Part shown: piece after piece, positions 6,356 through 13,697 of the stretch | How positions within the stretch are numbered: position 1 is the stretch's first letter | How the letters are laid out: each line of letters opens with the position of its first letter | From: Clostridiales bacterium UBA1389 | GTDB taxonomy: Bacteria > Bacillota > Clostridia > Oscillospirales > CAG-382 | Reading direction: 5' to 3' | DNA length: 23,236 nucleotides | Assembly: GCA_002305335.1 (NCBI GenBank) | Contig: DBQR01000037.1 | Span: 90,915 to 114,150, forward strand | The notes under the pieces: model-generated | The model's database searches: none | Told to the model about the DNA's origin: nothing | Seen by the model: only the letters and a program-made list of their open reading frames with translations | Made by a program: the position numbers and the translations under genes

Positions 6356-6934
6356 TCAGTTATTAGAAAAATAATCGTCGGCAAGCAGAGAAAAAATGCG
6401 GATTGTGCGGTATGCCCCCTTTACGAAGAGATGGTCCCGCAATGTGCCTTCGTACTTGAAACCTACCCGTTCCGCCAGCCGTTCGGAGGGAATGTTCCCC
6501 ACCATAATCCTTGCCTGGACCCGGCGGAGTCCCAGGTAGGCAAAGGCGACCTTAAGCACCGCCTTCAGCGCTTCGGTCATATAGCCCTGTCCCTGATAGG
6601 CGGGGTTTAGGACATAGCCGATTTCCCCCCGGTTGTTCCGGGTATCGATGTCGGCAAAGCCGATGGTGCCGATAAACACCCCGGTGGATTTAAGATTCAA
6701 CCCCCAATCGGCATAGTTTCCCCGCCGGTATTCCCGCTGAAGATATTCGATATACCCCCGGGTTTCCTCAATGTTTAGGTGAGGCGACCACAGCAGGTAT
6801 TTCGTTACCTCCGAAAGGGAGGCATAGGCAAACATATCGTTGGCGTTTGCCATTTCTATTTTTTTCAAAATCAGCCTTTCGGTTTCAAGCTGGGGCAGGG
6901 AGGAAAAAACCTTTCTGTATTTTGATGAATCCAT
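6356..6934 (-). CDS. GNAT-family N-acetyltransferase, RimJ/RimL-like
   Basis: 192 residues. The order LETERLILKKIEMANANDMF, GYVLNPAYQGQGYMTEALKAVL and RIMVGNIPSERLAERVGFKYEGTLRD gives the RimJ/RimL/YdaF-type GNAT fold. QGQGY is the pyrophosphate-binding loop for acetyl-CoA, and the NxxSxxxxxxxGF element is the usual C-terminal part of the core. Members acetylate N termini of ribosomal proteins or small molecules; the substrate here is unknown. ATG start 1 bp after the hflC stop, so it is co-transcribed with hflK-hflC. Whether it acts on HflKC or is merely co-expressed cannot be told. Confidence 0.9.
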   Translation of the reverse strand: MDSSKYRKVFSSLPQLETERLILKKIEMANANDMFAYASLSEVTKYLLWSPHLNIEETRGYIEYLQREYRRGNYADWGLNLKSTGVFIGTIGFADIDTRNNRGEIGYVLNPAYQGQGYMTEALKAVLKVAFAYLGLRRVQARIMVGNIPSERLAERVGFKYEGTLRDHLFVKGAYRTIRIFSLLADDYFSNN

Positions 6935-6935
6935 A

Positions 6936-7814
6936 TCAGTTGTTGTTCAATATCCTTGCAATTTCGCTGTCGGCACCTATAATCAGAACCTTTTCCCCGG
7001 TAAGGGAGGTCTGCATTGCTTCAAGCGCCCGTATAAAGGCGTAAAATTCGGCCTTTTCGGGGGTGTTGTAGGTTTCCGCAAGGATGCGCATATATTCCGC
7101 TTCCCCTTCGGCCTTGGTTTGTTCCGCCTTCAGCCTGGCGTCGGAAATACGGGTGTTGTAGTCCTTGTCGGCGGCGTTTGTTATAAGGGCGGCGGCGGTT
7201 TCCCCTTGGGATCTGTAGAGTTCGGCTATCTGGTTGCGTTCGGAAATCATCCGGTTGTAAACCTCGTTTTCGTTGAATTCCGGAAGATCGAAACGCTTTA
7301 TCTTAAGATCAATGATTTCAATGCCGTAGGGGAGAACGGCATCCTTGACCAGGGAAAGGATTTCGTTATAGATTTTGTTCCGTTCGGAAGGGTCGTCGGT
7401 ATTAACCACGTCCTGCTGATTCAGATTGCCGAACTTGGTTTTTATATTGTTGTAGGCAACCGTATCAAGGCGGTTCTGGGCTTCGTAGATGCTTCCCGAA
7501 ACCTTGGTATGGAAAAGCAGGGGGTCGGTTATTTTCCAAATCAAAAAGGAGTCGGCAATCATCGCGGTTTTGTCCTTAAGATACACCGGGGAAGGGTTAA
7601 TGTCGTAAAGCTGGGCGGAACGGGGGTATTTTACCACCTTGTCAATAAAGGGGGTTTTAAAGTATAATCCCGCATCGGAGGTAACCTCCACCACCTTTGA
7701 AAACCTTACCACCAGGGCGTGCTGGTCCTCCTCCACCACGTAAAACATATCGAACAGCCCGATAATCAATATTACAGCAAGTATCGAAACCAAAGTTAAA
7801 ATTACTTTTTTCAT
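6936..7814 (-). CDS. hflC: HflC-like SPFH/band 7 membrane protein
   Basis: 292 residues. One N-terminal membrane helix (about 4-26, VILTLVSILAVILIIGLF) is followed by the SPFH/band 7 domain (VVEEDQHALVVRFSKVV, GLYFKTPFIDKV, YDINPSPVYLKDKTAMIADSFLIWKI in pieces). An Ala/Glu-rich helical stretch (ISDARLKAEQTKAEGEAEYMRILAETY) typical of HflC comes near the C terminus. In Gram-negatives HflK and HflC form a cage around FtsH and modulate membrane-protein proteolysis. Here the gene follows hflK by 15 bp and precedes a GNAT gene by 1 bp. No ftsH is in the window. The mix of orientation and partner supports HflC rather than a lone stomatin. Confidence 0.88.
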   Translation of the reverse strand: MKKVILTLVSILAVILIIGLFDMFYVVEEDQHALVVRFSKVVEVTSDAGLYFKTPFIDKVVKYPRSAQLYDINPSPVYLKDKTAMIADSFLIWKITDPLLFHTKVSGSIYEAQNRLDTVAYNNIKTKFGNLNQQDVVNTDDPSERNKIYNEILSLVKDAVLPYGIEIIDLKIKRFDLPEFNENEVYNRMISERNQIAELYRSQGETAAALITNAADKDYNTRISDARLKAEQTKAEGEAEYMRILAETYNTPEKAEFYAFIRALEAMQTSLTGEKVLIIGADSEIARILNNN

Positions 7815-7829
7815 TTCCTATTCCTCCCC

Positions 7830-8801
7830 TCAGTCGCCGGTACTGCCCGAACTCTTGCCGTCAAGGGGTAACAGCTTTAGGATGTCCCCGTTGCCGGTGG
7901 TGTCGATATACACCGTAATGTCCGGGAAGAAGGTTTCAAGGCATTCGTAATACATTCTGGTTTTGGTGATGTCGGGATATTTGGAATATTCCTCGAACAT
8001 GGAGTTGAATTTCGCCACTTCCTCATAAGCCTCGTTAATCCTCGCCTGTTTCAGGTATTCGGCGTTTTTGAGGATTGAGTCAATCATGGCGTCGGCTTCC
8101 GCCGTCTTTTTGTTTTTATATGCGTTGGCGTTGTTTACCGCGGTTTTGGCCCCGGAATCGGCATTTTTAACGGCGGCAAAGGCCTCGCTGACCGCCGCGG
8201 TGGGGGGTTCGCTGTCCTGTATTTTAATATCGACAACGCTTAAGCCGATGTCGTATTCCGCAAGCTCGGCTATGGTCAAATCCATTATACGGGTTTGAAT
8301 CTGGTCCTTGCTTTCGGTTAGAATGGGGTCGATTTCATAGGAACCGATAACGTTTCTGATCTGGCTCTGAATAAGCATTTTTAGTATGTTTTCCGGGTCG
8401 CCGGAGGCATAGACAAACTTTTTGGGGTCGGAAATCCGGTATTCCACGAAAAAGTCCACGTTTACAATGTTGAAGTCGCCGGTTATCATCCGGCATTCGT
8501 CATAGACGGAGGTGGTGGAACCGTCGGAATGGGTACGGTAGCCGATTTCGATGGATTTGATTTCGTTGATTTCCACATATTTTACCTTCTGAATCCCGAA
8601 GGGGAGCTTGAAGTGCATTCCCGCCTCGTTTATTCCGGTGACCTTACCGAAGGTGGTTACCACCGCCACCTCCTTGTCGCTTACAGTATAGTACATGGTG
8701 GAAAACAGGGACACCGCAATTACGGCGATTACTATCCAAAATATCGCTTTTGCGGTTTTTTTCTTATTTTTTTTAAAATCAAAGCTGGAAGATTTATACA
8801 T
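7830..8801 (-). CDS. hflK: HflK-like SPFH/band 7 membrane protein
   Basis: 323 residues. A short basic N terminus (FDFKKNKKKTAK) is followed by one membrane helix (about 18-40), then the SPFH domain (YYTVSDKEVAVVTTFGKVTGINEAGMHFKLPF in part, EIGYRTHSDGS, ISDPKKFVYASGDPENIL, IGSYEIDPILTES). A helical Ala-rich segment (NADSGAKTAVNNANAYKNKKTAEADA) and an acidic C terminus close it. It lacks the Gly/Pro-rich N-terminal tail of E. coli HflK. First gene of hflK-hflC-GNAT; ATG with a GGAGGAAAGG Shine-Dalgarno. Confidence 0.87.
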   Translation of the reverse strand: MYKSSSFDFKKNKKKTAKAIFWIVIAVIAVSLFSTMYYTVSDKEVAVVTTFGKVTGINEAGMHFKLPFGIQKVKYVEINEIKSIEIGYRTHSDGSTTSVYDECRMITGDFNIVNVDFFVEYRISDPKKFVYASGDPENILKMLIQSQIRNVIGSYEIDPILTESKDQIQTRIMDLTIAELAEYDIGLSVVDIKIQDSEPPTAAVSEAFAAVKNADSGAKTAVNNANAYKNKKTAEADAMIDSILKNAEYLKQARINEAYEEVAKFNSMFEEYSKYPDITKTRMYYECLETFFPDITVYIDTTGNGDILKLLPLDGKSSGSTGD

Positions 8802-8823
8802 TTCCTTTCCTCCTTTTCACGCC

Positions 8824-8852
8824 ATTATACAATATCAAGCTTAAAAATACAA
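8824..8852 (-). promoter_or_regulatory. Candidate promoter of hflK-hflC-GNAT
   Basis: Minus strand TTGTAT (8847-8852), 17 bp, perfect TATAAT (8824-8829). The -35 is weak. It lies in the 213-bp divergent gap between hflK and the lipoprotein gene, which otherwise holds only AT-rich sequence and the opposing promoter. Confidence 0.55.
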
Positions 8853-8948
8853 TGACTTTTTAGGATTTTTAATAGATTTGATTGCCGGTATATATATATT
8901 TTATTGTAATGTTCACAAAAAGAGGAAAGGTTAATTACGATTTAAGTA

Positions 8949-8977
8949 TTGACATAAAAGGGTTTATGGTGTATATT
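8949..8977 (+). promoter_or_regulatory. Promoter of the extracellular-protein locus
   Basis: Perfect TTGACA at 8949-8954, 17 bp, TATATT at 8972-8977. It predicts a short leader of about 30 nt before the lipoprotein ATG at 9015, with GGAGG at 9001-9005. There is no room for a riboswitch. Confidence 0.8.
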
Positions 8978-9014
8978 AAGAATGTATTTCGTTTAGATTT
9001 GGAGGCATTTCCTA

Positions 9015-11867
9015 ATGAAAAAAAGAGTTATATCGGCTGCTTTAATCTGCATAATGCTGCTTGCGCCGTTTATTTTATCCTCCTGCGGCGACCCCCCGCC
9101 ACCAGAGCCGATTCCGGCAAAGGTTTACACCCTCTACACCATATGCGGAGAAGGCACCACGCAAGAAGCGATAAAAGAAGTCGAGCTGTCGTTAAACCGT
9201 ATTATTTTTTACCAGCTCGGCGTCAACGTTAAACTTATAATGGTAACCGAAGACGAATATGACGAACTGATTGAAAAAAACCTTGCGGAAGTAAAAGCCT
9301 ACGAAGAGGCAAAAAAGAAAAAGCCGTCAAAGAACACTTCCGGAGAATCCAACGATTCTGCGGCGGACTCCTCATCCAATAACGGCAAGAACGAATCTTC
9401 CGAAGTCCTGACCGGCGAAGATTACATATCAATGCTTGAAAGGGGCGAAGAATACGTTCTCCAACGCCCCCGCGTTGACATCTTCCTTGTAAAGGGCTAT
9501 GACAAATATATCGACCTGGTGGGGAAGGAACTCCTTGCCGACCTGACCGAAAAGATTAAAACCGAAGGCAAGCTTATCCAGGACTATGTGTTCCCCTCCT
9601 TCATCGAGGCGGCAAAGGTCCCCAACGCCAAGGGAATACGCAAAGTATACGGCATTCCCATGAACAAGGGGATAGGCAAATACGACTACATCGTGTTCGA
9701 CAAGGAATACCTTGACAAATACGAAGTGGACGCCGACACCATGACCAACCTTTGGGATTTGGAATACTATCTCAAGACAATCGCCGAAAACGAACCCGAG
9801 CTTGTCCCCCTGGGAAATATATTCGACGCTCCCGAAGTGGCATATCTGTTTGATGACGGATTTACCTCCTACATAAAGAACGGCACCACGGTGGAAGAAA
9901 CCTACAAAGACAATTCGGTGCTGGACTACTTCACCCTGATAGCCCGCTACCGCGCCATGGGTTACCTCCAGAACGAAGGGGAAAACAGCAGGTGGGCGGT
10001 TAAATTCGTACGGGGCACCTTCGAAGATATCGAAAGGCTGGAAAAGGAAAACAACCACAACTACGACTACACCATCCATTCCTACCCCGTTGCCACCAAC
10101 GAGGACCTACTGGAAACATTGTTCTGTGTTTCCACCTATACCGTTGCCGACGAACTCAACGACGTGGTGGAACTGCTTGAATACATCGAATCCAACCCGG
10201 CGGCTGCCAACCTGCTTTTACACGGCGTAGCCGGAACCCACTACGAACTTGACGAAAAGAACCAGGTGGTCCGTCTCAGCAACGACTACAACATGGAAGT
10301 CAAATACACGGGCAATGCCTTCCTGACATACACCTACAAAGGGGAAAACCCCGACAAATGGGAAAAGCTCAAAGTCCAGAACATCGACTCGTTAAAGACC
10401 ACGATGCAGTCCGCTTCCCTGGGCTTTGCCTACTACCCGGTGGGAATCAAAAACCCCAACAACAACTCGGAATTAATCTACGAACCCAACTATGTGAACA
10501 TAATCAAGGAACATACCGCCGCATTTTATCCCGACCTTATAAACGGTACCATCCTGGATGTGGAATGGCAGGATATCGTGGATCTGGTGGGGCCCAAGGT
10601 AACCGACGCCCTTACCAAGGATATCAAGACAAGGTATGAAAACGAATTCAACGCCGTAGTCCTTGCCGAAAAGGCGGAAAAATACGCCAAGGGCACAGCA
10701 TTGTATACCAAAATCGAAGAAGCGGCATATAAAAAGGCTTGGGAGTATTATTATACCACATCCAATAAAAACAATATAAGAAAAAATGTGAAGGCCGCGG
10801 AAGCCGCAAAACCCGAAAACGCCGGTCTTTCCGATTCGGAACTTGACGCGCTGGTAAACCAGATATGTACCGATGAATACATGATTCAGCAGATCCAGAC
10901 CTCATTTTCCAAGCAGATTGAAGAAAAGAAACTGGTAGAAATAAACAAATACGTCACCACCCAGACCAATACTGACTTTAATGCTTATAAAGATACAGAC
11001 GAATACAAAGCCCGTCTTGATGCGGTTCTGAATTCCGAGGAATATCTTGAGGAAATTTTAAACGCCACCGGCGAAAACGTGTTTGAAAGCCATTTTGATT
11101 TGTGTCTTGTGGAAATCAACGCCTATCTCCAGGGTTTGATTAAGGAACGGATTGATGCTTTCTTTGTGGAACTGAATGCCGATCTTAAGGATAAATACAT
11201 CAAATTCCAGAATGAATACATCGCCATGTTCCCCTTCGACGACCCCCAGGCCCGTTCGATACCCGACTACCGCATAGCCATATCCAACGTGGTTGAGGAA
11301 GCTAAGAAAGACCGTGTTTCAATGACCAGCGCCTTAAGGACCGAGCTTACCAACATCGTAAGAGCGGAATTAGGCGAAGGCGCGCTTAACGAGGACGTTA
11401 ACAATACCGTAAAGGAACGCCTTACCGACGCCTGGATTCAGAACGTGGTAATGGAAACCTTTGCATACAACTCCGACCCCAATACCCAGATTAAGGATTC
11501 CACCGAGAATTTAAGGGCGATAGTAAACGACTACATTACCTTAGCCATTGTGGAAGACATGTACGACGATGTGATTTTAGGCTCCTTTGAAAAAGCCATC
11601 GGCCTTATAAGGACAATTGACGTTGACCTTACCGCCGGCGCGGCAAAGGGCAACGGCGGCAACAACGGAGATACATCGGATGAACCCGGCGACCAGACCA
11701 GCGACGATGCTTCCGACGATACATCCGGCGGTTCCGGCGGCAACGGAGACGGCGGCGGCGAAGAAGAACCCTTAGTAGATATCGAAACCGTGGAACTCTA
11801 CCCCCTCATCTTCAAGAAGAGGATTGAAAAACAGTATTATACCTACAAGCCGCTCCCGACGGTATAA
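9015..11867 (+). CDS. Very large solute-binding-type lipoprotein with C-terminal helical extension
   Basis: 950 residues. The signal peptide ends in lipobox LSSC with Cys24, so the protein should be lipid-anchored outside the cell. Residues about 36-550 resemble family 1 extracellular solute-binding proteins (VDIFLVKGYDKYIDL, KVYGIPMNKG, AAFYPDLINGT near the end), which usually capture sugars for ABC importers; this domain is interrupted by a low-complexity Lys/Ser/Asn insert at about 100-130. Solute-binding proteins normally end near here, but this one continues with about 320 mostly helical, charged residues (550-872), a Gly/Asp/Ser linker (875-914) and a short aromatic-basic tail. No permease or ATPase gene is near. 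Codons are strongly C-ending (GAC, TAC, AAC), suggesting high expression. The substrate is unknown; it may be a structural or binding surface protein rather than a transporter subunit. Confidence 0.75.
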   Translation: MKKRVISAALICIMLLAPFILSSCGDPPPPEPIPAKVYTLYTICGEGTTQEAIKEVELSLNRIIFYQLGVNVKLIMVTEDEYDELIEKNLAEVKAYEEAKKKKPSKNTSGESNDSAADSSSNNGKNESSEVLTGEDYISMLERGEEYVLQRPRVDIFLVKGYDKYIDLVGKELLADLTEKIKTEGKLIQDYVFPSFIEAAKVPNAKGIRKVYGIPMNKGIGKYDYIVFDKEYLDKYEVDADTMTNLWDLEYYLKTIAENEPELVPLGNIFDAPEVAYLFDDGFTSYIKNGTTVEETYKDNSVLDYFTLIARYRAMGYLQNEGENSRWAVKFVRGTFEDIERLEKENNHNYDYTIHSYPVATNEDLLETLFCVSTYTVADELNDVVELLEYIESNPAAANLLLHGVAGTHYELDEKNQVVRLSNDYNMEVKYTGNAFLTYTYKGENPDKWEKLKVQNIDSLKTTMQSASLGFAYYPVGIKNPNNNSELIYEPNYVNIIKEHTAAFYPDLINGTILDVEWQDIVDLVGPKVTDALTKDIKTRYENEFNAVVLAEKAEKYAKGTALYTKIEEAAYKKAWEYYYTTSNKNNIRKNVKAAEAAKPENAGLSDSELDALVNQICTDEYMIQQIQTSFSKQIEEKKLVEINKYVTTQTNTDFNAYKDTDEYKARLDAVLNSEEYLEEILNATGENVFESHFDLCLVEINAYLQGLIKERIDAFFVELNADLKDKYIKFQNEYIAMFPFDDPQARSIPDYRIAISNVVEEAKKDRVSMTSALRTELTNIVRAELGEGALNEDVNNTVKERLTDAWIQNVVMETFAYNSDPNTQIKDSTENLRAIVNDYITLAIVEDMYDDVILGSFEKAIGLIRTIDVDLTAGAAKGNGGNNGDTSDEPGDQTSDDASDDTSGGSGGNGDGGGEEEPLVDIETVELYPLIFKKRIEKQYYTYKPLPTV

Positions 11868-11890
11868 TAGGTAGAATATTAAGCCGATTA

Positions 11891-11920
11891 ATGGCGGACG
11901 GATATCCGTCCGCCGTTTTA
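11891..11920 (+). terminator. Terminator-like perfect palindrome after the lipoprotein gene
   Basis: A 22-bp self-complementary sequence (11893-11914, half-site GGCGGACGGAT) followed by GTTTTATT. The stem can extend outward by A-T pairs. It probably ends or attenuates the lipoprotein transcript; 36 bp later the DUF4434-like gene starts without an obvious promoter of its own, so partial read-through is likely. Confidence 0.75.
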
Positions 11921-11955
11921 TTAGATTAATAGCATATATAGAAAGGAAGAACCCT

Positions 11956-13695
11956 ATGGGCAGAGGATGTCTGTCAGTAATAGTCGCTTTTGTATTGATT
12001 TTTGCGTTATTAGGAGGATTGCTTGTTATGGCAATAGATACCGATACTTCAAAGGTTGCTTCTCCTTCACCGGTAAAAATGAAATCCAAGGGTATTTCCC
12101 CGGTTACCGGGACCTTTATACAGCCCTGGGTGTATATGAACTACACCGAGGAGCGGTGGGAAATGGAAATCGCAATGTGGAAGGAAATGGGCATCGAATA
12201 CATAATAATGGGGGACACCTTAAGCTGTACCTGCGAACCCATTCATGACCCCTCCAAATGGACAATAAACGCCTCTTACCCCACCCAGAACCCGGCATAT
12301 ACAAAAGATAGGGATGTTTTAACCCCGCTTTTCGAAAAATTATCCGAAAACGGCATTAAAATATACGTCGGTATAGGCAACGCCCTGAGTTCAACGGGCT
12401 GGTCCTATTTCGACCTCAACGCCACGGGTTTCGAAAACGTCTGTACCCTGTTTGCCGACGTGGCGGAGGAGGTTTACAACATCTACTATACCGCCTACCC
12501 CGAAACCTTTGCGGGTTTTTACTTTGTGCCGGAAATGTATAATTCCTCAAATTTCGACAATCCCTCCACCCGCGCGTTATATGTAAACAACCTTTCAAAG
12601 GGATTTAAAATAGTTTTTGACAGGCTGAATGAGTTAAATGACGATTTGCCCTTTATTTTCTCCCCCTATGTCAATATGTTCGGAGGAAACTGGGTTTCAA
12701 AATCCACTGAAAACATAGGGAATTTCTGGAAGGAGCTCCTTGCCGACGCCGGTTTCCGGGACGGGGATATACTGTGTCCCCAGGACAGCGTTGGGGCGGG
12801 AGGGAATGACCTTGAAAACCTTGCCGGGGTAACCGCCGCATACCGGTACGCCGTGGACAACTGCGGAAAGGATATTCAGCTTTGGTCCAACTGCGAAATC
12901 TTTGAACAGCCAAAAGACAAGTTTTATAATCAATACGACGGCTATAACTACTGGTCAGGCTGTACCGTCGAACGGATGGTAAGGCAGATGCAGATTGTGT
13001 CGGAATACGTTGACCGGATATTCCTCTTCGCCGTCCCCCATTACCTTTCCCCCTACAACACAGTTGACGGCTATTATGACGCTTACAAATACTATCTTGA
13101 AAACGGGGAACTTGAAACCGTGCCCCCCACTCCCCCCACCAAGTTCAGAACCTCCTACCAGAACAGCGGCGGCAAAAAGACCCTGACGGTTTACTGGTCG
13201 GGGATGTACGACAACATAGGTGTTCACCGGGTGAATATCTATAAAGACGGGGAATTCTTTACCTACAGAAATTCCACCAGAAACGAAGGCACTGCCACCG
13301 GCGATGCCTACCCCAACAACTTCATTGACTTAGACTATAACCCCGAAAAGGAGGTCACCTATGAATTTGAGGTTATCGACTGTACCGGGAATATAAGCGA
13401 AAAGGCAGCCTTCACCGTCGAACCGGGGTCCGTTCCCAATAAAGTAAGGCTGGATAATCCATATACGGGACCGGTTGAGGAGTCCTCCGTAGAGGAATCC
13501 TCCGTAGAGGAATCCCGGGAAACAACCGAGGAAGTATCGGAAGAAACTTCAGAGGAAACATCCCGGGAAAATAATAATAAAAAAGGTAAATCCCTCATCA
13601 AATGGGTTATCCCTCTGTGTGTGGGGGCGGCGGCGGTTACCGTCGCAGCGGCGTTTATCCTTATTAATCAAAAGCGTAAAAACAGGGAGAATTAG
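11956..13695 (+). CDS. Membrane-anchored DUF4434-like TIM-barrel (glycosidase-like) protein
   Basis: 579 residues. There is an N-terminal hydrophobic segment (about 5-26). At about 48-350 a glycosidase-like TIM barrel resembles DUF4434 (VTGTFIQPW, WKEMGIEYIIMGDTL, FAGFYFVPEMYN, DGDILCPQDSVG, IQLWSNCEIFEQ). Glu193 and Glu314 sit where acid/base and nucleophile residues often lie, but this is inference. Residues about 395-490 look like a fibronectin-III-type beta sandwich. A Glu/Ser/Thr linker (507-538) with an EESSV repeat, a transmembrane helix (about 549-571) and a basic tail follow, so the enzyme would be held at the outer face of the membrane. There is no LPxTG motif. Start ATG after AAAGGAAG; the next gene begins 2 bp after the stop. 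No substrate can be assigned. Confidence 0.7.
   Translation: MGRGCLSVIVAFVLIFALLGGLLVMAIDTDTSKVASPSPVKMKSKGISPVTGTFIQPWVYMNYTEERWEMEIAMWKEMGIEYIIMGDTLSCTCEPIHDPSKWTINASYPTQNPAYTKDRDVLTPLFEKLSENGIKIYVGIGNALSSTGWSYFDLNATGFENVCTLFADVAEEVYNIYYTAYPETFAGFYFVPEMYNSSNFDNPSTRALYVNNLSKGFKIVFDRLNELNDDLPFIFSPYVNMFGGNWVSKSTENIGNFWKELLADAGFRDGDILCPQDSVGAGGNDLENLAGVTAAYRYAVDNCGKDIQLWSNCEIFEQPKDKFYNQYDGYNYWSGCTVERMVRQMQIVSEYVDRIFLFAVPHYLSPYNTVDGYYDAYKYYLENGELETVPPTPPTKFRTSYQNSGGKKTLTVYWSGMYDNIGVHRVNIYKDGEFFTYRNSTRNEGTATGDAYPNNFIDLDYNPEKEVTYEFEVIDCTGNISEKAAFTVEPGSVPNKVRLDNPYTGPVEESSVEESSVEESRETTEEVSEETSEETSRENNNKKGKSLIKWVIPLCVGAAAVTVAAAFILINQKRKNREN
13477..13521 (+). repeat. In-gene 15-bp tandem repeat encoding EESSV
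   Basis: Three near-identical 15-nt units (starting at 13477, 13492 and 13507; first two differ by one base, the third diverges in its last third) encode the Glu/Ser linker before the C-terminal membrane helix. Slippage could vary linker length between strains. Confidence 0.85.
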
Positions 13696-13697
13696 GC

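Noticed and set aside
6253..6384. Longer N terminus for the rubrerythrin-like protein starting at 6384
   Set aside because: It would span the predicted promoter, the palindrome and the end of the GNAT gene, and adds residues unlike any rubrerythrin. The TTG at 6252 has a Shine-Dalgarno and restores classical numbering.
6840..7667. A 275-codon plus-strand open frame opposite hflC
   Set aside because: Its translation is Gly/Val/Phe-rich without domain features and is fully antisense to the well-conserved hflC; it is a codon-bias shadow.
9429..10079. A 216-codon minus-strand open frame inside the lipoprotein gene
   Set aside because: Composition (Val/Phe/Gly-rich) reflects antisense of C-ending GAC/TAC/AAC codons; no start signal or recognisable motif.
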